In this document: piece after piece, positions 1 to 7,229 of the stretch
Position numbering within the stretch: the first letter of the stretch is position 1
How the letters are laid out: every line of letters begins with the position of its first letter
Origin: an uncultured Pelagibacteraceae bacterium
GTDB lineage: Bacteria > Pseudomonadota > Alphaproteobacteria > Pelagibacterales > Pelagibacteraceae
Reading direction: 5' to 3'
DNA: 36,481 nt
Assembly: GCA_902624185.1 (NCBI GenBank)
Contig: CACNWU010000009.1
Span: 1-36,481, forward strand
Program-made: the position numbers and the translations under genes
The notes under the pieces: model-generated
The model's database searches: none
Told to the model about the DNA's origin: nothing
Seen by the model: only the letters and a program-made list of their open reading frames with translations

Positions 1-253
1 TTAAAACTCGACAACCGTTTAATAAACTTTTTAAAACGATTAAGTATTTTTTTTTACTTTTTTGATTTATATTTTGGTTTGATAAATTTTTAGTTTGAAT
101 TCCTATAGACTCTGGTCTTCCAGGAATATTAGATTTGTTATAGAGTATAAATAAAGGATATTCTTGATCAATTTTGCCTCTATATAAAATTGCAAGTTTG
201 TTACAAAAATCCAAACCTGCTTGAGTTCCCATACCACCTAAAATACCAATCAT
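1..253 (-). CDS. Aspartate/glutamate racemase family protein (partial, N-terminal 84 aa)
   Basis: The gene reads off the left edge of the window, so only the first 84 residues are visible. They begin MIGILGGMGTQAG, the glycine-rich N-terminus of cofactor-independent Asp/Glu racemases (YgeA/RacX type), and continue with a YNKSNIPGRPESI segment that fits the family's substrate loop. The ATG at 253 lies 10 bases after the cupin gene's stop on the same strand, so the two are probably co-transcribed. The catalytic cysteines are not both visible; the missing part would hold at least one. Family is a confident call from the N-terminus, substrate is unknown. Confidence 0.8.
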   Translation of the reverse strand, partial: MIGILGGMGTQAGLDFCNKLAILYRGKIDQEYPLFILYNKSNIPGRPESIGIQTKNLSNQNINQKSKKKYLIVLKSLLNGCRVL

Positions 254-263
254 AATTTATATA

Positions 264-614
264 TTATTTTTTTATTCGATTGTTATGTCCTCTCATGAAA
301 GTTAAAACTAAACAACCTTTTTCTGTATATGATGAATGACTACTATTTGGTTTGTAAGTAACAAAGTCTCCTTTTTTCAAAATTGTACCATCAGAGTCAA
401 TTAATTCTCCATCGAGAATTAAAAATTCTTCATGCCCAGTATGTTCATGTGGAATTGTTTTTGTTCCAGGGTCTAGTTTTGAAATATAAGTACCAAAATT
501 AGTTTTTTTATCAAAGCTAATGTTGTGCCAATACCAACCTTTAATAGGTTTGCCATATTTATCGAATGGTTTAAATTTAAGATGATCTAATTTTGTTAAT
601 TTTCTTTTATTCAT
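264..614 (-). CDS. Small single-domain cupin protein
   Basis: A 116-aa protein with one cupin barrel. Cupin motif 1 is visible as PHEHTGHEEF (His56, His58, Glu62) followed by the turn LDGEL, and motif 2 as GDFVTYKPNSSH (His93). These four side chains are the usual metal ligands, so a metal-binding cupin of the ChrR/anti-sigma-like or dioxygenase-like type is likely. There is no second domain and no signal peptide. It lies between the cold-shock gene and the racemase on the same strand. Function is not predictable beyond the fold; sugar or amino-acid modification and redox sensing are both possible. Confidence 0.75.
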   Translation of the reverse strand: MNKRKLTKLDHLKFKPFDKYGKPIKGWYWHNISFDKKTNFGTYISKLDPGTKTIPHEHTGHEEFLILDGELIDSDGTILKKGDFVTYKPNSSHSSYTEKGCLVLTFMRGHNNRIKK

Positions 615-632
615 ATAAGATAAAAGAATAGA

Positions 633-692
633 TTATTGGCTATAAAAATAAATCAATTCTTATGAAGAATTGATTTGAATTACAGCCAATAA
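633..692 (-). terminator. Compound hairpin downstream of the cold-shock gene
   Basis: An outer 9-bp inverted repeat (633-641 with 684-692) encloses an inner perfect 12-bp stem, AAATCAATTCTT at 650-661 with its complement at 665-676, and a 3-base loop. It sits 16 bases past the stop of the cold-shock gene and just upstream of the cupin gene. It is most simply a terminator, or an mRNA 3'-end stabiliser, for the cold-shock transcript. It lacks the GC-rich stem of textbook terminators, as expected at this base composition. Confidence 0.6.
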
Positions 693-707
693 ATAGTTGT
701 GTGAAAA

Positions 708-914
708 TTATGCAGTTTTTAAGTTAACTGCTGAAGGACCCTTGGGACCATCTTCAACATCGAAAGTCAAAGCTTGACCCTCATCTAAACCGTTCATACC
801 AGCATCTCTTACAGCTGAAACGTGTACAAACACATCTTTTTCTTTATCTTCTCTTTCAATAAATCCAAAACCTTTGGTTGGATTAAACCATTTTACTTTT
901 CCTTGTAGACTCAT
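708..914 (-). CDS. Cold-shock domain protein, CspA family
   Basis: A 68-aa single OB-fold protein of standard CspA length. RNP1 is KGFGFI (residues 14-19) and RNP2 is VFVHVS (28-33), preceded by [11 protein letters not shown]. It should bind single-stranded RNA/DNA in the cytoplasm and melt mRNA secondary structure. It is monocistronic, with its own promoter-like -35 TTGACA at 993-998, a dyad at the start of the leader and a hairpin after the stop. Family assignment is secure; whether this copy is cold-induced or constitutive cannot be told. Confidence 0.95.
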   Translation of the reverse strand: MSLQGKVKWFNPTKGFGFIEREDKEKDVFVHVSAVRDAGMNGLDEGQALTFDVEDGPKGPSAVNLKTA

Positions 915-943
915 ATGTTTCTTCTTACTTTTTGTTATTAATT

Positions 944-965
944 AATTACTTATAATTAAGTAATT
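944..965 (-). promoter_or_regulatory. Leader hairpin of the cold-shock gene
   Basis: A perfect 9-bp inverted repeat, AATTACTTA and its complement, separated by 4 bases, starts 30 bases upstream of the cold-shock ATG. If transcription starts from the promoter proposed at 972-998, this hairpin forms the extreme 5' end of the mRNA. Weak AT-only 5'-terminal stems of this sort could act on mRNA stability or as a temperature-dependent element; that role is inference. Confidence 0.4.
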
Positions 966-971
966 CGCCTT

Positions 972-998
972 TCTTTAGAATTTAAAGGGTTTTGTCAA
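972..998 (-). promoter_or_regulatory. Candidate sigma-70 promoter of the cold-shock gene
   Basis: On the minus strand a perfect -35 hexamer TTGACA lies at 998-993. A weak -10 candidate TAAAGA follows about 15 bases later, near 972-977. It is correctly placed for the cold-shock gene starting at 914 and gives a leader of about 50 bases. The -35 match is exact; the -10 is poor and the spacing short, so the exact start site is uncertain. Confidence 0.4.
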
Positions 999-1029
999 CT
1001 AAATTTAAGCAATAAGCGACCTTTTTATA

Positions 1030-1497
1030 TCAATCGTTGTTTATAAGTTTTGTTAAATAAATTGAATTTATATCCTTTTTATAATGTGCAAATGGTTCAC
1101 AAACCTCAAAATTACATTTTTTAAAGAGCTTTCTAGCTGAATTAAAAAATTTTCCTGCCCCAGTCTCAATACTTATTCTTTTAATATTTAATTTTTTTGC
1201 TTCACCAATTAAGTGGGTCATTACTTTAATACCATTACCTTTCTTTCTAAAGTTATCGTGCACCCTAATTGATTTAAATTCACCATGTTCCTCATTAATG
1301 AACTTTAAAGCGCCACAACCTAGTAATTTTTCATTTTCCCATAGGCTCCAAAATTTTATAGATGAAACTTTTAAACCTGGTATATCTAAAACATGAGCAC
1401 TTCCCTCAGGAGATGCTGCTCTTAGTTCAACAAAATGTTTAACAAGAAGTTCATTTACTTCTGGATGGTCAAAATTTCCTTCAATAGATTTTATCAT
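1030..1497 (-). CDS. GNAT-family N-acetyltransferase
   Basis: A 155-aa protein with the GNAT acetyl-CoA loop RKKGNGIKV (R84-x-x-G87-x-G89) after the beta-4 strand FKSIRVHDNF, and a C-terminal ETGAGKFFNSARKLFKKCNF segment typical of the family. It should transfer an acyl group from acetyl-CoA to an unknown amine. Its ATG immediately abuts the purK stop, so it is the third gene of a purE-purK-GNAT transcript. No purine role is implied by the sequence; it may simply ride on the operon. Confidence 0.85.
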   Translation of the reverse strand: MIKSIEGNFDHPEVNELLVKHFVELRAASPEGSAHVLDIPGLKVSSIKFWSLWENEKLLGCGALKFINEEHGEFKSIRVHDNFRKKGNGIKVMTHLIGEAKKLNIKRISIETGAGKFFNSARKLFKKCNFEVCEPFAHYKKDINSIYLTKLINND

Positions 1498-2544
1498 TTA
1501 TAACAGTTTTGTTATGTGACCCATTTTTCTTTTGTCTTTTATTTCTTTTTTAAGATAGTCAAAGAAAAATTCATTTTTACCAAGTTTTAAATTTTTTCTA
1601 TAGGGTTCAATTTGTTTTCCAATCAAATTAATCATTTTTGCATTTGATAATTTTTTAAGGGGAATTTTTTTAAGACCACATACCGCCCTAACATGATTTT
1701 CAAACTGGCTAACATTATAAGCATTAATAGTTAAATGACCTGAGTTATGAACTCTTGGAGCTATCTCATTAACATACAAATTTTCATTTCTATCAATAAA
1801 AAATTCTACACATAATGTACCTATATATTTTAATTCTTCTGAAATTTGGGTAGCCCATCCAACAGATTGATCAAATATTTTTTTACTGACTGCAGCAGGA
1901 ATTTTTGAATGTTTGAGTATTTGATTTTCGTGACTATTTTCTATTGGTTCATATATCTCATAACTATAATTACCAAATCTAGTTATTATAACTGAGATTT
2001 CTTTTTTTAGTTTTACTAATTTTTCAAGTATAAAACCTTTTGAAAAATCTATATTAAGTGTATCAAGATCATCAATTCTTTTAACAGGATATTGACCTTT
2101 ACCATCATAACCCATAGTGGTAGTTTTTAAAATTCCAGGCAGAAAATCACCTAAAGTTTCAATTTCAGATTTTTTTTCTATTTCTACATATCTTGTAGTT
2201 CTAATATTAAGTTTATTAACGAAGTCTTTTTCTGCTAATCTATGCTGTATAAGTCTATTGACAGAAGGTTTTGGTAAAACTGTTTTTGATTTATTCATTT
2301 CATTTAAAGTCTCATAGGGAATATTTTCAAATTCATAAGTTATAACATCAACTTTGCCTACAAATTCCTGAATCTTATTTTTATCGTCATATTCTCCAAA
2401 TATAAACTCATCACTAAAGTTTTGTGCAGGTGCATTGACATCATCACAATAGATAATTGTTTGAATATCTAATTTCTTTGCTGCAATAGAAAGCATACTT
2501 CCTAATTGACCACCACCAATTATCCCCAGTTTTATTTTAGACAT
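1498..2544 (-). CDS. purK: N5-carboxyaminoimidazole ribonucleotide synthase
   Basis: A 348-aa ATP-grasp enzyme that converts AIR, ATP and bicarbonate to N5-CAIR in purine synthesis. The N-terminal pre-ATP-grasp motif is IIGGGQLGSML (residues 8-18), the glycine-rich ATP loop region is KTTTMGYDGKGQ, and the C-terminal metal/phosphate region is FFIDRNENLYVNEIAPRVHNSGH, all diagnostic of PurK. Length fits the family. It follows purE by 7 bases on the same strand, the usual operon order, and is directly followed by a GNAT gene. Confidence 0.95.
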   Translation of the reverse strand: MSKIKLGIIGGGQLGSMLSIAAKKLDIQTIIYCDDVNAPAQNFSDEFIFGEYDDKNKIQEFVGKVDVITYEFENIPYETLNEMNKSKTVLPKPSVNRLIQHRLAEKDFVNKLNIRTTRYVEIEKKSEIETLGDFLPGILKTTTMGYDGKGQYPVKRIDDLDTLNIDFSKGFILEKLVKLKKEISVIITRFGNYSYEIYEPIENSHENQILKHSKIPAAVSKKIFDQSVGWATQISEELKYIGTLCVEFFIDRNENLYVNEIAPRVHNSGHLTINAYNVSQFENHVRAVCGLKKIPLKKLSNAKMINLIGKQIEPYRKNLKLGKNEFFFDYLKKEIKDKRKMGHITKLL

Positions 2545-2551
2545 TTTTAAT

Positions 2552-3043
2552 TTACTTAGGATTTTTTTTAACAGATTTTGTTTGAGATAATCTCCAACTA
2601 TTTAATCTTTTTTTCACATTTAAATCAGTATTTGCTATAATTGATGCAGCTAGTAAAGCAGCATTTATAGCTCCATCTTCACCTATTGCTAATGTCCCAA
2701 CCGGAACTCCTTTCGGCATCTGAGCTATAGATAATAAGCTATCCAAACCTTTAAGCTTCTTAGTTTCTATAGGAACGCCTAAAACTGGAATGGTTGTCAA
2801 AGCTGAAATCATACCAGGCAGATGTGCAGACCCACCGGCACCTGCAATAATGACTCCAATTTTATTTTTGGAGGCAGAAATCGCAAAATCATACATTCTT
2901 TTAGGAGTACGGTGTGCTGATATTATTTTCATTTCATACTTAATGCCCATCTTTTTCAATATATAACCGGCTAATTTCATGGTTTTACTGTCAGATTGAC
3001 TGCCCATTACAATTGAAACTTTAAGATTTTTATTCTTTTTCAT
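2552..3043 (-). CDS. purE: N5-carboxyaminoimidazole ribonucleotide mutase
   Basis: A 163-aa class I PurE that isomerises N5-CAIR to CAIR. Visible motifs are MGSQSDSKTM (residues 13-22), ISAHRTPKRM with the catalytic His44, and the GAGGSAHLPGM loop with His74. It is the first gene of the purE-purK-GNAT operon and is divergent from the M19 gene across about 100 bases (3044-3146) that should hold both promoters. A lysine-rich C-terminal tail is a lineage-style feature. Confidence 0.96.
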   Translation of the reverse strand: MKKNKNLKVSIVMGSQSDSKTMKLAGYILKKMGIKYEMKIISAHRTPKRMYDFAISASKNKIGVIIAGAGGSAHLPGMISALTTIPVLGVPIETKKLKGLDSLLSIAQMPKGVPVGTLAIGEDGAINAALLAASIIANTDLNVKKRLNSWRLSQTKSVKKNPK

Positions 3044-3146
3044 GATTTAATTTGCTCAAACCTTATTTCAAAATTAAATAAAAATTTCAATAAAATAAAT
3101 AGTATTTAAAAAAACATATTGGTATGCTTTAAAATTATTAATCAAA

Positions 3147-4112
3147 ATGAAATTTAAAATAGATAATCTTCAGTATTGCAATTGGTCTAGGGAGGTTTTT
3201 GAAATTAACAGAGAAGCAGGTCTAGATGCAGTCCATGTAACTATAGTTTATCATGAAGATTTTGATGAATTATTAAATGAAATAAAAAAATGGCAAAAAT
3301 TATTTAAAGATAATTCAGATCTAATTTTTTTAGGTAAAACTTTTAAAGATATTGAGAAAGCGAATATTGAAAATAAAACAGCTATTTTTTTTGGTTTTCA
3401 AAATTGCTCACCTATAGAAGATAACATCAATTTAGTAGAAAAAATTCATGAACTTGGCTGTAGATTTATGCAGCTGACGTATAATAATCAGTCTTTATTA
3501 GCTACAGGTTGTTATGAAAAAATTGATAGTGGTGTAACAAATTTTGGTAGAGAGGTTATAAAAGAGATGAATAGGGTCGGGGTTGTTATTGACATGTCTC
3601 ACTCAGCAGAAAAAAGTACTTTAGATGCTATAGAGATTAGTGAAAAACCTATCGCCATTACACATGCTAATCCATCTTTTTGGCATGCAGCGAAAAGAAA
3701 TAAATCATCAGATTTATTAAAAAAGTTAAGTGATAGCGGAGGTATCTTAGGACTTTCACTTTACCCTCATCACTTGAGAGATAATTCAAGTTGCACTTTG
3801 AAAAGTTTTTGTGAGATGGTGGCTAAGACAGCAGATATAATGGATGTAAAAAATATAGGTATTGGTTCCGACCTTTGCTTAAATCAACCCGATGAAGTTG
3901 TTGAGTGGATGAGAAATGGAACATGGTCTAAAAATAGAAATTATGGAGAAGGATCAAAAAATAAACCTGGTTTTCCAAAACAACCTGATTGGTTTATAGA
4001 TGCAAGAGGATTTATGAATTTAGAAAAGGGATTAATAGAAGTAGGCTTTTCTGAAACTGAGACGAATGGAATACTTGGTAATAATTGGTATAATTTTTAT
4101 AAAACTATTTAA
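3147..4112 (+). CDS. Peptidase M19 (renal dipeptidase-like) protein with incomplete metal site
   Basis: A 321-aa TIM-barrel amidohydrolase-superfamily protein of the M19 family: GVVIDMSHSAEKSTLDA (His152), PIAITHANP (His173) and GIGSDL (Asp242) match M19 positions. The usual N-terminal HxD zinc pair is absent (the segment reads IDNLQYCNWSREVFE), and the position of the bridging glutamate carries Gln85 in FFGFQN. From memory, a Pseudomonas M19 protein encoded beside glycine-betaine/dimethylglycine catabolism genes has the same N-terminal pattern, so this is probably a distinct subfamily and may not be a dipeptidase. It opens a four-gene plus-strand block with 2-base or overlapping junctions and has no signal peptide. 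Confidence 0.85.
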   Translation: MKFKIDNLQYCNWSREVFEINREAGLDAVHVTIVYHEDFDELLNEIKKWQKLFKDNSDLIFLGKTFKDIEKANIENKTAIFFGFQNCSPIEDNINLVEKIHELGCRFMQLTYNNQSLLATGCYEKIDSGVTNFGREVIKEMNRVGVVIDMSHSAEKSTLDAIEISEKPIAITHANPSFWHAAKRNKSSDLLKKLSDSGGILGLSLYPHHLRDNSSCTLKSFCEMVAKTADIMDVKNIGIGSDLCLNQPDEVVEWMRNGTWSKNRNYGEGSKNKPGFPKQPDWFIDARGFMNLEKGLIEVGFSETETNGILGNNWYNFYKTI

Positions 4113-4114
4113 TA

Positions 4115-5782
4115 ATGAATGTAGAATTAAGAGACCCAAACACTATAATGAAATTATCAAGATTAGGATCATTTCATCAGTCAAAATTATCATTCTTAAG
4201 AAGTTTTTTAAATGAATTTAAAGATTGGGATTATAAAAGAGATATATTTAATTTGGATAAAAATGGATTTGGTATTGCAGTTTATTCATTTAAGAAGCAA
4301 GAAAGAGTTTATTCACTTATTTGTTTTGCAAATCAAATAAATGATAATGAAAGATCTGATAGAGTGATTGCAACAAAGTGGGATGCAGCTTTTACTTTAT
4401 ATGATGGCATTCCAAACAATCAAGATATTGAAAGATTAAAAAATGAGGTTCCAAAACAAGAAGTTGGAAGACTTTCTTATAAAGAATTAACTTTATCGAG
4501 AGCAAATAAATCAGTAAGAGTTTTTGACCATGTTGTAGAAAGTTTAAGTAATGGAGTTCAACCTAATTTAAGTCTCTTAGAAAAAGTTGGTTATCTTTAT
4601 AGAACCACGGCAGTTTATGGATCTGGTAAATTTGGTTTAGCTGACAGATTCAGAATCAAAAATAGAGATGAAATTAATGGCCCTTTCAGGCTTGAAATGA
4701 TGTTAGTATATTTAGTAAGACAATTTACATTCGATCAAGTTAATCATGTGGCAAAATCTAAAAATCCTAAAAAAGCTGTTAATTTAGATTTGAAGATTTG
4801 TAAAAGTCTTGGTATTGGAAACTCTACAGGTTTAGGAATGGCACCATTTATTGTAAATCATCCTACTTTACTTAATAATTGGATTTTTTGTAGAGAAACT
4901 GCCTTAAAAAAAATACGAGAAATTAAAAAAGTAAAATCTAATGATAGTGATCTCTTTAAAAGCTGCATAAGAAATTCTATTAAAAATATTACAAGCTGGA
5001 ATACTGAAAGTAAATATCAGCTTGATAAAATTAAAAATTTATTAAGAGATATAAAAAAATTTGTAGACTTTATTGAAAATGAATTTGATTTTCATGTTGA
5101 TTATCCATTTAACGAAATTTATCTTTGGATTGAAAAAGAGACATGCGAAGAATGTATTGAATACATTGTCTCAATCATGATGGAACCATATGGTGAAATT
5201 ACGAATCCACTTATTAAAAAAATGAGCTCTGAAGAAGAAAAATATTTTAATATACCTACTGATAGAACTGTTAATGAATTAATCGAAATAATAGAAAAAA
5301 AATATCCATATATTTTATCTATAAATTTCAATAAGAAGGAAAATTATAAAAAATTTTGGTTTATTTCCAAAAATAAAGAGGAACCTAGACTTGCAGACCG
5401 TTTTGAGGAACAAGGGTCAGATTTAGAACAACCTCTCGCTGTAGCAAGAGATATTAAAAAATTGCGGGAAAGGCTATCAACATATAAAAAAGATTTAACG
5501 ATTGATCAATTCTTAATTAAAAATTCTGATTTGAGACACGTGGTAAGAAGAGCATTTATAATTGAAAAATTTCCTTATTCTGAAATTCAAGATAATACAA
5601 TAGGTGAAAATGTTGTTCCAATTGATATGTTAAGATTGAAGCTGTCTTTCTTTGGGGCGTTAAAATTTGATCCGAGGTCAGATAAGTGGCTTCGTATTTG
5701 CATGTTTCAAGGCGCTCCGCTCCCTAATGAGTTAAAAAATTATGATGAGCAATGGGTATATCAATCACACTTTAAAATATGA
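4115..5782 (+). CDS. Unrecognised 555-aa conserved-looking protein
   Basis: I do not recognise a domain in this protein. It is predicted soluble, with no signal peptide or membrane segment. It is rich in charged residues and has long helical stretches (for example around residues 290-330 and 440-470). Tryptophan- and arginine-containing segments such as RVIATKWDAAFTLYDG and YLYRTTAVYGSGKFGLADRF look like conserved core motifs. A CEECIEYIV segment gives one CxxC. It starts 2 bases after the M19 stop and its end overlaps the DUF3726 start by 4 bases, so translation is probably coupled. Its job should therefore be tied to those genes. A complex of the three is a reasonable but untested idea. Confidence 0.8.
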   Translation: MNVELRDPNTIMKLSRLGSFHQSKLSFLRSFLNEFKDWDYKRDIFNLDKNGFGIAVYSFKKQERVYSLICFANQINDNERSDRVIATKWDAAFTLYDGIPNNQDIERLKNEVPKQEVGRLSYKELTLSRANKSVRVFDHVVESLSNGVQPNLSLLEKVGYLYRTTAVYGSGKFGLADRFRIKNRDEINGPFRLEMMLVYLVRQFTFDQVNHVAKSKNPKKAVNLDLKICKSLGIGNSTGLGMAPFIVNHPTLLNNWIFCRETALKKIREIKKVKSNDSDLFKSCIRNSIKNITSWNTESKYQLDKIKNLLRDIKKFVDFIENEFDFHVDYPFNEIYLWIEKETCEECIEYIVSIMMEPYGEITNPLIKKMSSEEEKYFNIPTDRTVNELIEIIEKKYPYILSINFNKKENYKKFWFISKNKEEPRLADRFEEQGSDLEQPLAVARDIKKLRERLSTYKKDLTIDQFLIKNSDLRHVVRRAFIIEKFPYSEIQDNTIGENVVPIDMLRLKLSFFGALKFDPRSDKWLRICMFQGAPLPNELKNYDEQWVYQSHFKI

Positions 5783-6390
5783 GATCGTTAAGTGAAATAG
5801 AAACAACATCTAAAAGAGCTTGTAGAGCTATGGGTTTTTCTTGGGGAGTATCAGAAGAAGTAGCCAAAGGAATTAGATTATTAGAGTTATTTGGATTACC
5901 AGGAGTAAAAAATTTAAATCAATATTATGAAAATCAAGATAAAGAAAATTTCGAAAATTTAGATTTAATTAATGAAGATAATAAAGCTTATAATTCACCT
6001 TTGTGTCCAATTAACTTAGGTATTAGATTTTTGGATCAAGTAAAAAAAATTGAAAATATAAATCAATGTAGATTTAAAAAAGTAGCATATCCAATTTTAT
6101 TATTACCATTTCTAAGCAGAAGTTCAGAAATTATAGGAAAAAAAATATCTTTTAAATTTGATAAAAATGAGTTTCTTTTAAATTTTAACATCAATATTTC
6201 ATCAAATTTTCTCGATAAAGAGTTTCCTGTTATTGCAAGCGAGGCTGAGATAAGTTTTTTAGAAAATAAAGATTCATTTACTGATAGAGAGTGGAAAAAC
6301 CTTTATAAATTATCTGAAGAAACTTTTGTAGAAGAAACAGAAAGTTTAAAACAAGGTGCAGCAGGAGCTGGTTTAACTGATAATGATTGA
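5779..6390 (+). CDS. DUF3726 family protein
   Basis: A 203-aa protein. The N-terminus RSLSEIETTSKRACRAMGFSWGVSEEVAKGIR and the C-terminus ending GAGAGLTDND are the marks of DUF3726, a family of unknown function found in Alphaproteobacteria, in part near demethylation and betaine-catabolism genes. The start ATG overlaps the upstream stop as ATGA, and its stop is overlapped by the small CxxC gene. Predicted cytoplasmic. The family call rests on my recognition of the two termini; no biochemical role is known to me. Confidence 0.75.
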   Translation: MRSLSEIETTSKRACRAMGFSWGVSEEVAKGIRLLELFGLPGVKNLNQYYENQDKENFENLDLINEDNKAYNSPLCPINLGIRFLDQVKKIENINQCRFKKVAYPILLLPFLSRSSEIIGKKISFKFDKNEFLLNFNINISSNFLDKEFPVIASEAEISFLENKDSFTDREWKNLYKLSEETFVEETESLKQGAAGAGLTDND

Positions 6391-6544
6391 TGATCAAGAT
6401 ATTAAAGAAAAAGACTTAAAAGATTTAGATAATATCTGTGATGAATGTTTAGATAAAGATGAAAGTGTTTCCCAAAACCTAATTTTAACAGGCTTTAAAC
6501 TTTGTAATTCATGTAGAATTTCTAAAACTATATTTCCTATCTAA
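6383..6544 (+). CDS. 53-aa double-CxxC (zinc-knuckle-like) protein
   Basis: A short acidic protein starting MIDDQDIKEKD with two CxxC pairs, CDEC and CNSC, about 20 residues apart: the spacing of a small zinc knuckle. The ATG lies 8 bases inside the end of the DUF3726 gene, and the stop TAA interlocks with the TAG of the convergent YIP1 gene at 6541-6544. The exact fit into the gap supports a real gene. It may be a metal-binding partner of the three upstream proteins. Function unknown. Confidence 0.65.
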   Translation: MIDDQDIKEKDLKDLDNICDECLDKDESVSQNLILTGFKLCNSCRISKTIFPI

Positions 6545-7083
6545 ATATGGTTCACAGGCAGCATGTTCATTCGGCTCATTACAAATGAAATAGATAAAAA
6601 TGCAATTATCAAAAAAGATAAGAATACTATACCAAAAGACTTAAAGTTAGATTTTAGATTTAATATTTGTTTAGTTGATATTATCAATGCAGCAAAAATC
6701 CAAAATTGGGTTAAGAAAATTATTGGTATCATTAAATCTGGCGTGACAGCAAAAAATCTTAATAATCCAGGTGCATGAGCAAAACCAACAGCAGTCAATA
6801 CTTTCCTAAAAGGAACTTTTGTTTGTTTATCAGGAAATATCTTTACCCCAATCACAAAAATAAAAATAGCCCAAATAAACCATGTTAAAATTGCAGTCAG
6901 ACCTGACATAGCTATTGCAGTTTTAATAATCGTATTAGCTGCAACTGCACCAGCAACCCCATCTAAAATCATTATTAGACCAGCAAAATATATAGACGCT
7001 TCACCAAAATTTTTGTTATCGCTGTATAAAGTTTTATCTAATTTAATTGATTTAAAGATTATATTAAGAAACTCTCCAAACAT
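6541..7083 (-). CDS. YIP1-family membrane protein
   Basis: A 180-aa integral membrane protein with about five hydrophobic segments, e.g. AIAMSGLTAILTWFIWAIFIFV and GIVFLSFLIIAFLSISFVMS. The layout and phrases such as FRKVLTAVGFAHAPGLLRFF are characteristic of bacterial YIP1-domain proteins. Role unknown; related proteins are inner-membrane. It directly follows a 34-aa membrane peptide on the same strand and lies downstream of the demethylase gene, separated from it by a strong hairpin. Confidence 0.75.
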   Translation of the reverse strand: MFGEFLNIIFKSIKLDKTLYSDNKNFGEASIYFAGLIMILDGVAGAVAANTIIKTAIAMSGLTAILTWFIWAIFIFVIGVKIFPDKQTKVPFRKVLTAVGFAHAPGLLRFFAVTPDLMIPIIFLTQFWIFAALIISTKQILNLKSNFKSFGIVFLSFLIIAFLSISFVMSRMNMLPVNHI

Positions 7084-7188
7084 TTATTTTTTTTTATTTT
7101 TTTGCTCTTTATAAGAAATTACCAATGGAAAGATTATTAATGCAATTGTTATTATAATGCAAATTACAATTAAAAAACTTTTAGACAT
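7084..7188 (-). CDS. 34-aa single-pass membrane peptide
   Basis: A short frame starting MSKSFLIVICIIITIALIIF and ending in a lysine-rich tail: one hydrophobic helix with a positive cytoplasmic end. Its stop directly abuts the ATG of the YIP1 gene, so both could be translated from the same transcript. In such AT-rich DNA a hydrophobic frame can arise by chance, so this is only a moderate call. Confidence 0.45.
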   Translation of the reverse strand: MSKSFLIVICIIITIALIIFPLVISYKEQKNKKK

Positions 7189-7198
7189 GTATATCTAA

Positions 7199-7222
7199 AT
7201 GGGGGAGTTTTACCTCCCCCAA
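7199..7222 (-). terminator. GC-rich hairpin after the demethylase gene
   Basis: GGGGGAG at 7201-7207 and CTCCCCC at 7214-7220 form a 7-bp, nearly all-GC stem with a 6-base loop, 10 bases past the demethylase stop. It is the most GC-rich structure in the window and stands out. The run of T that would follow a classical terminator is short on either strand, so it may terminate only partly and set the ratio of the demethylase pair to the YIP1 genes. Confidence 0.65.
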
Positions 7223-7229
7223 AACAATA

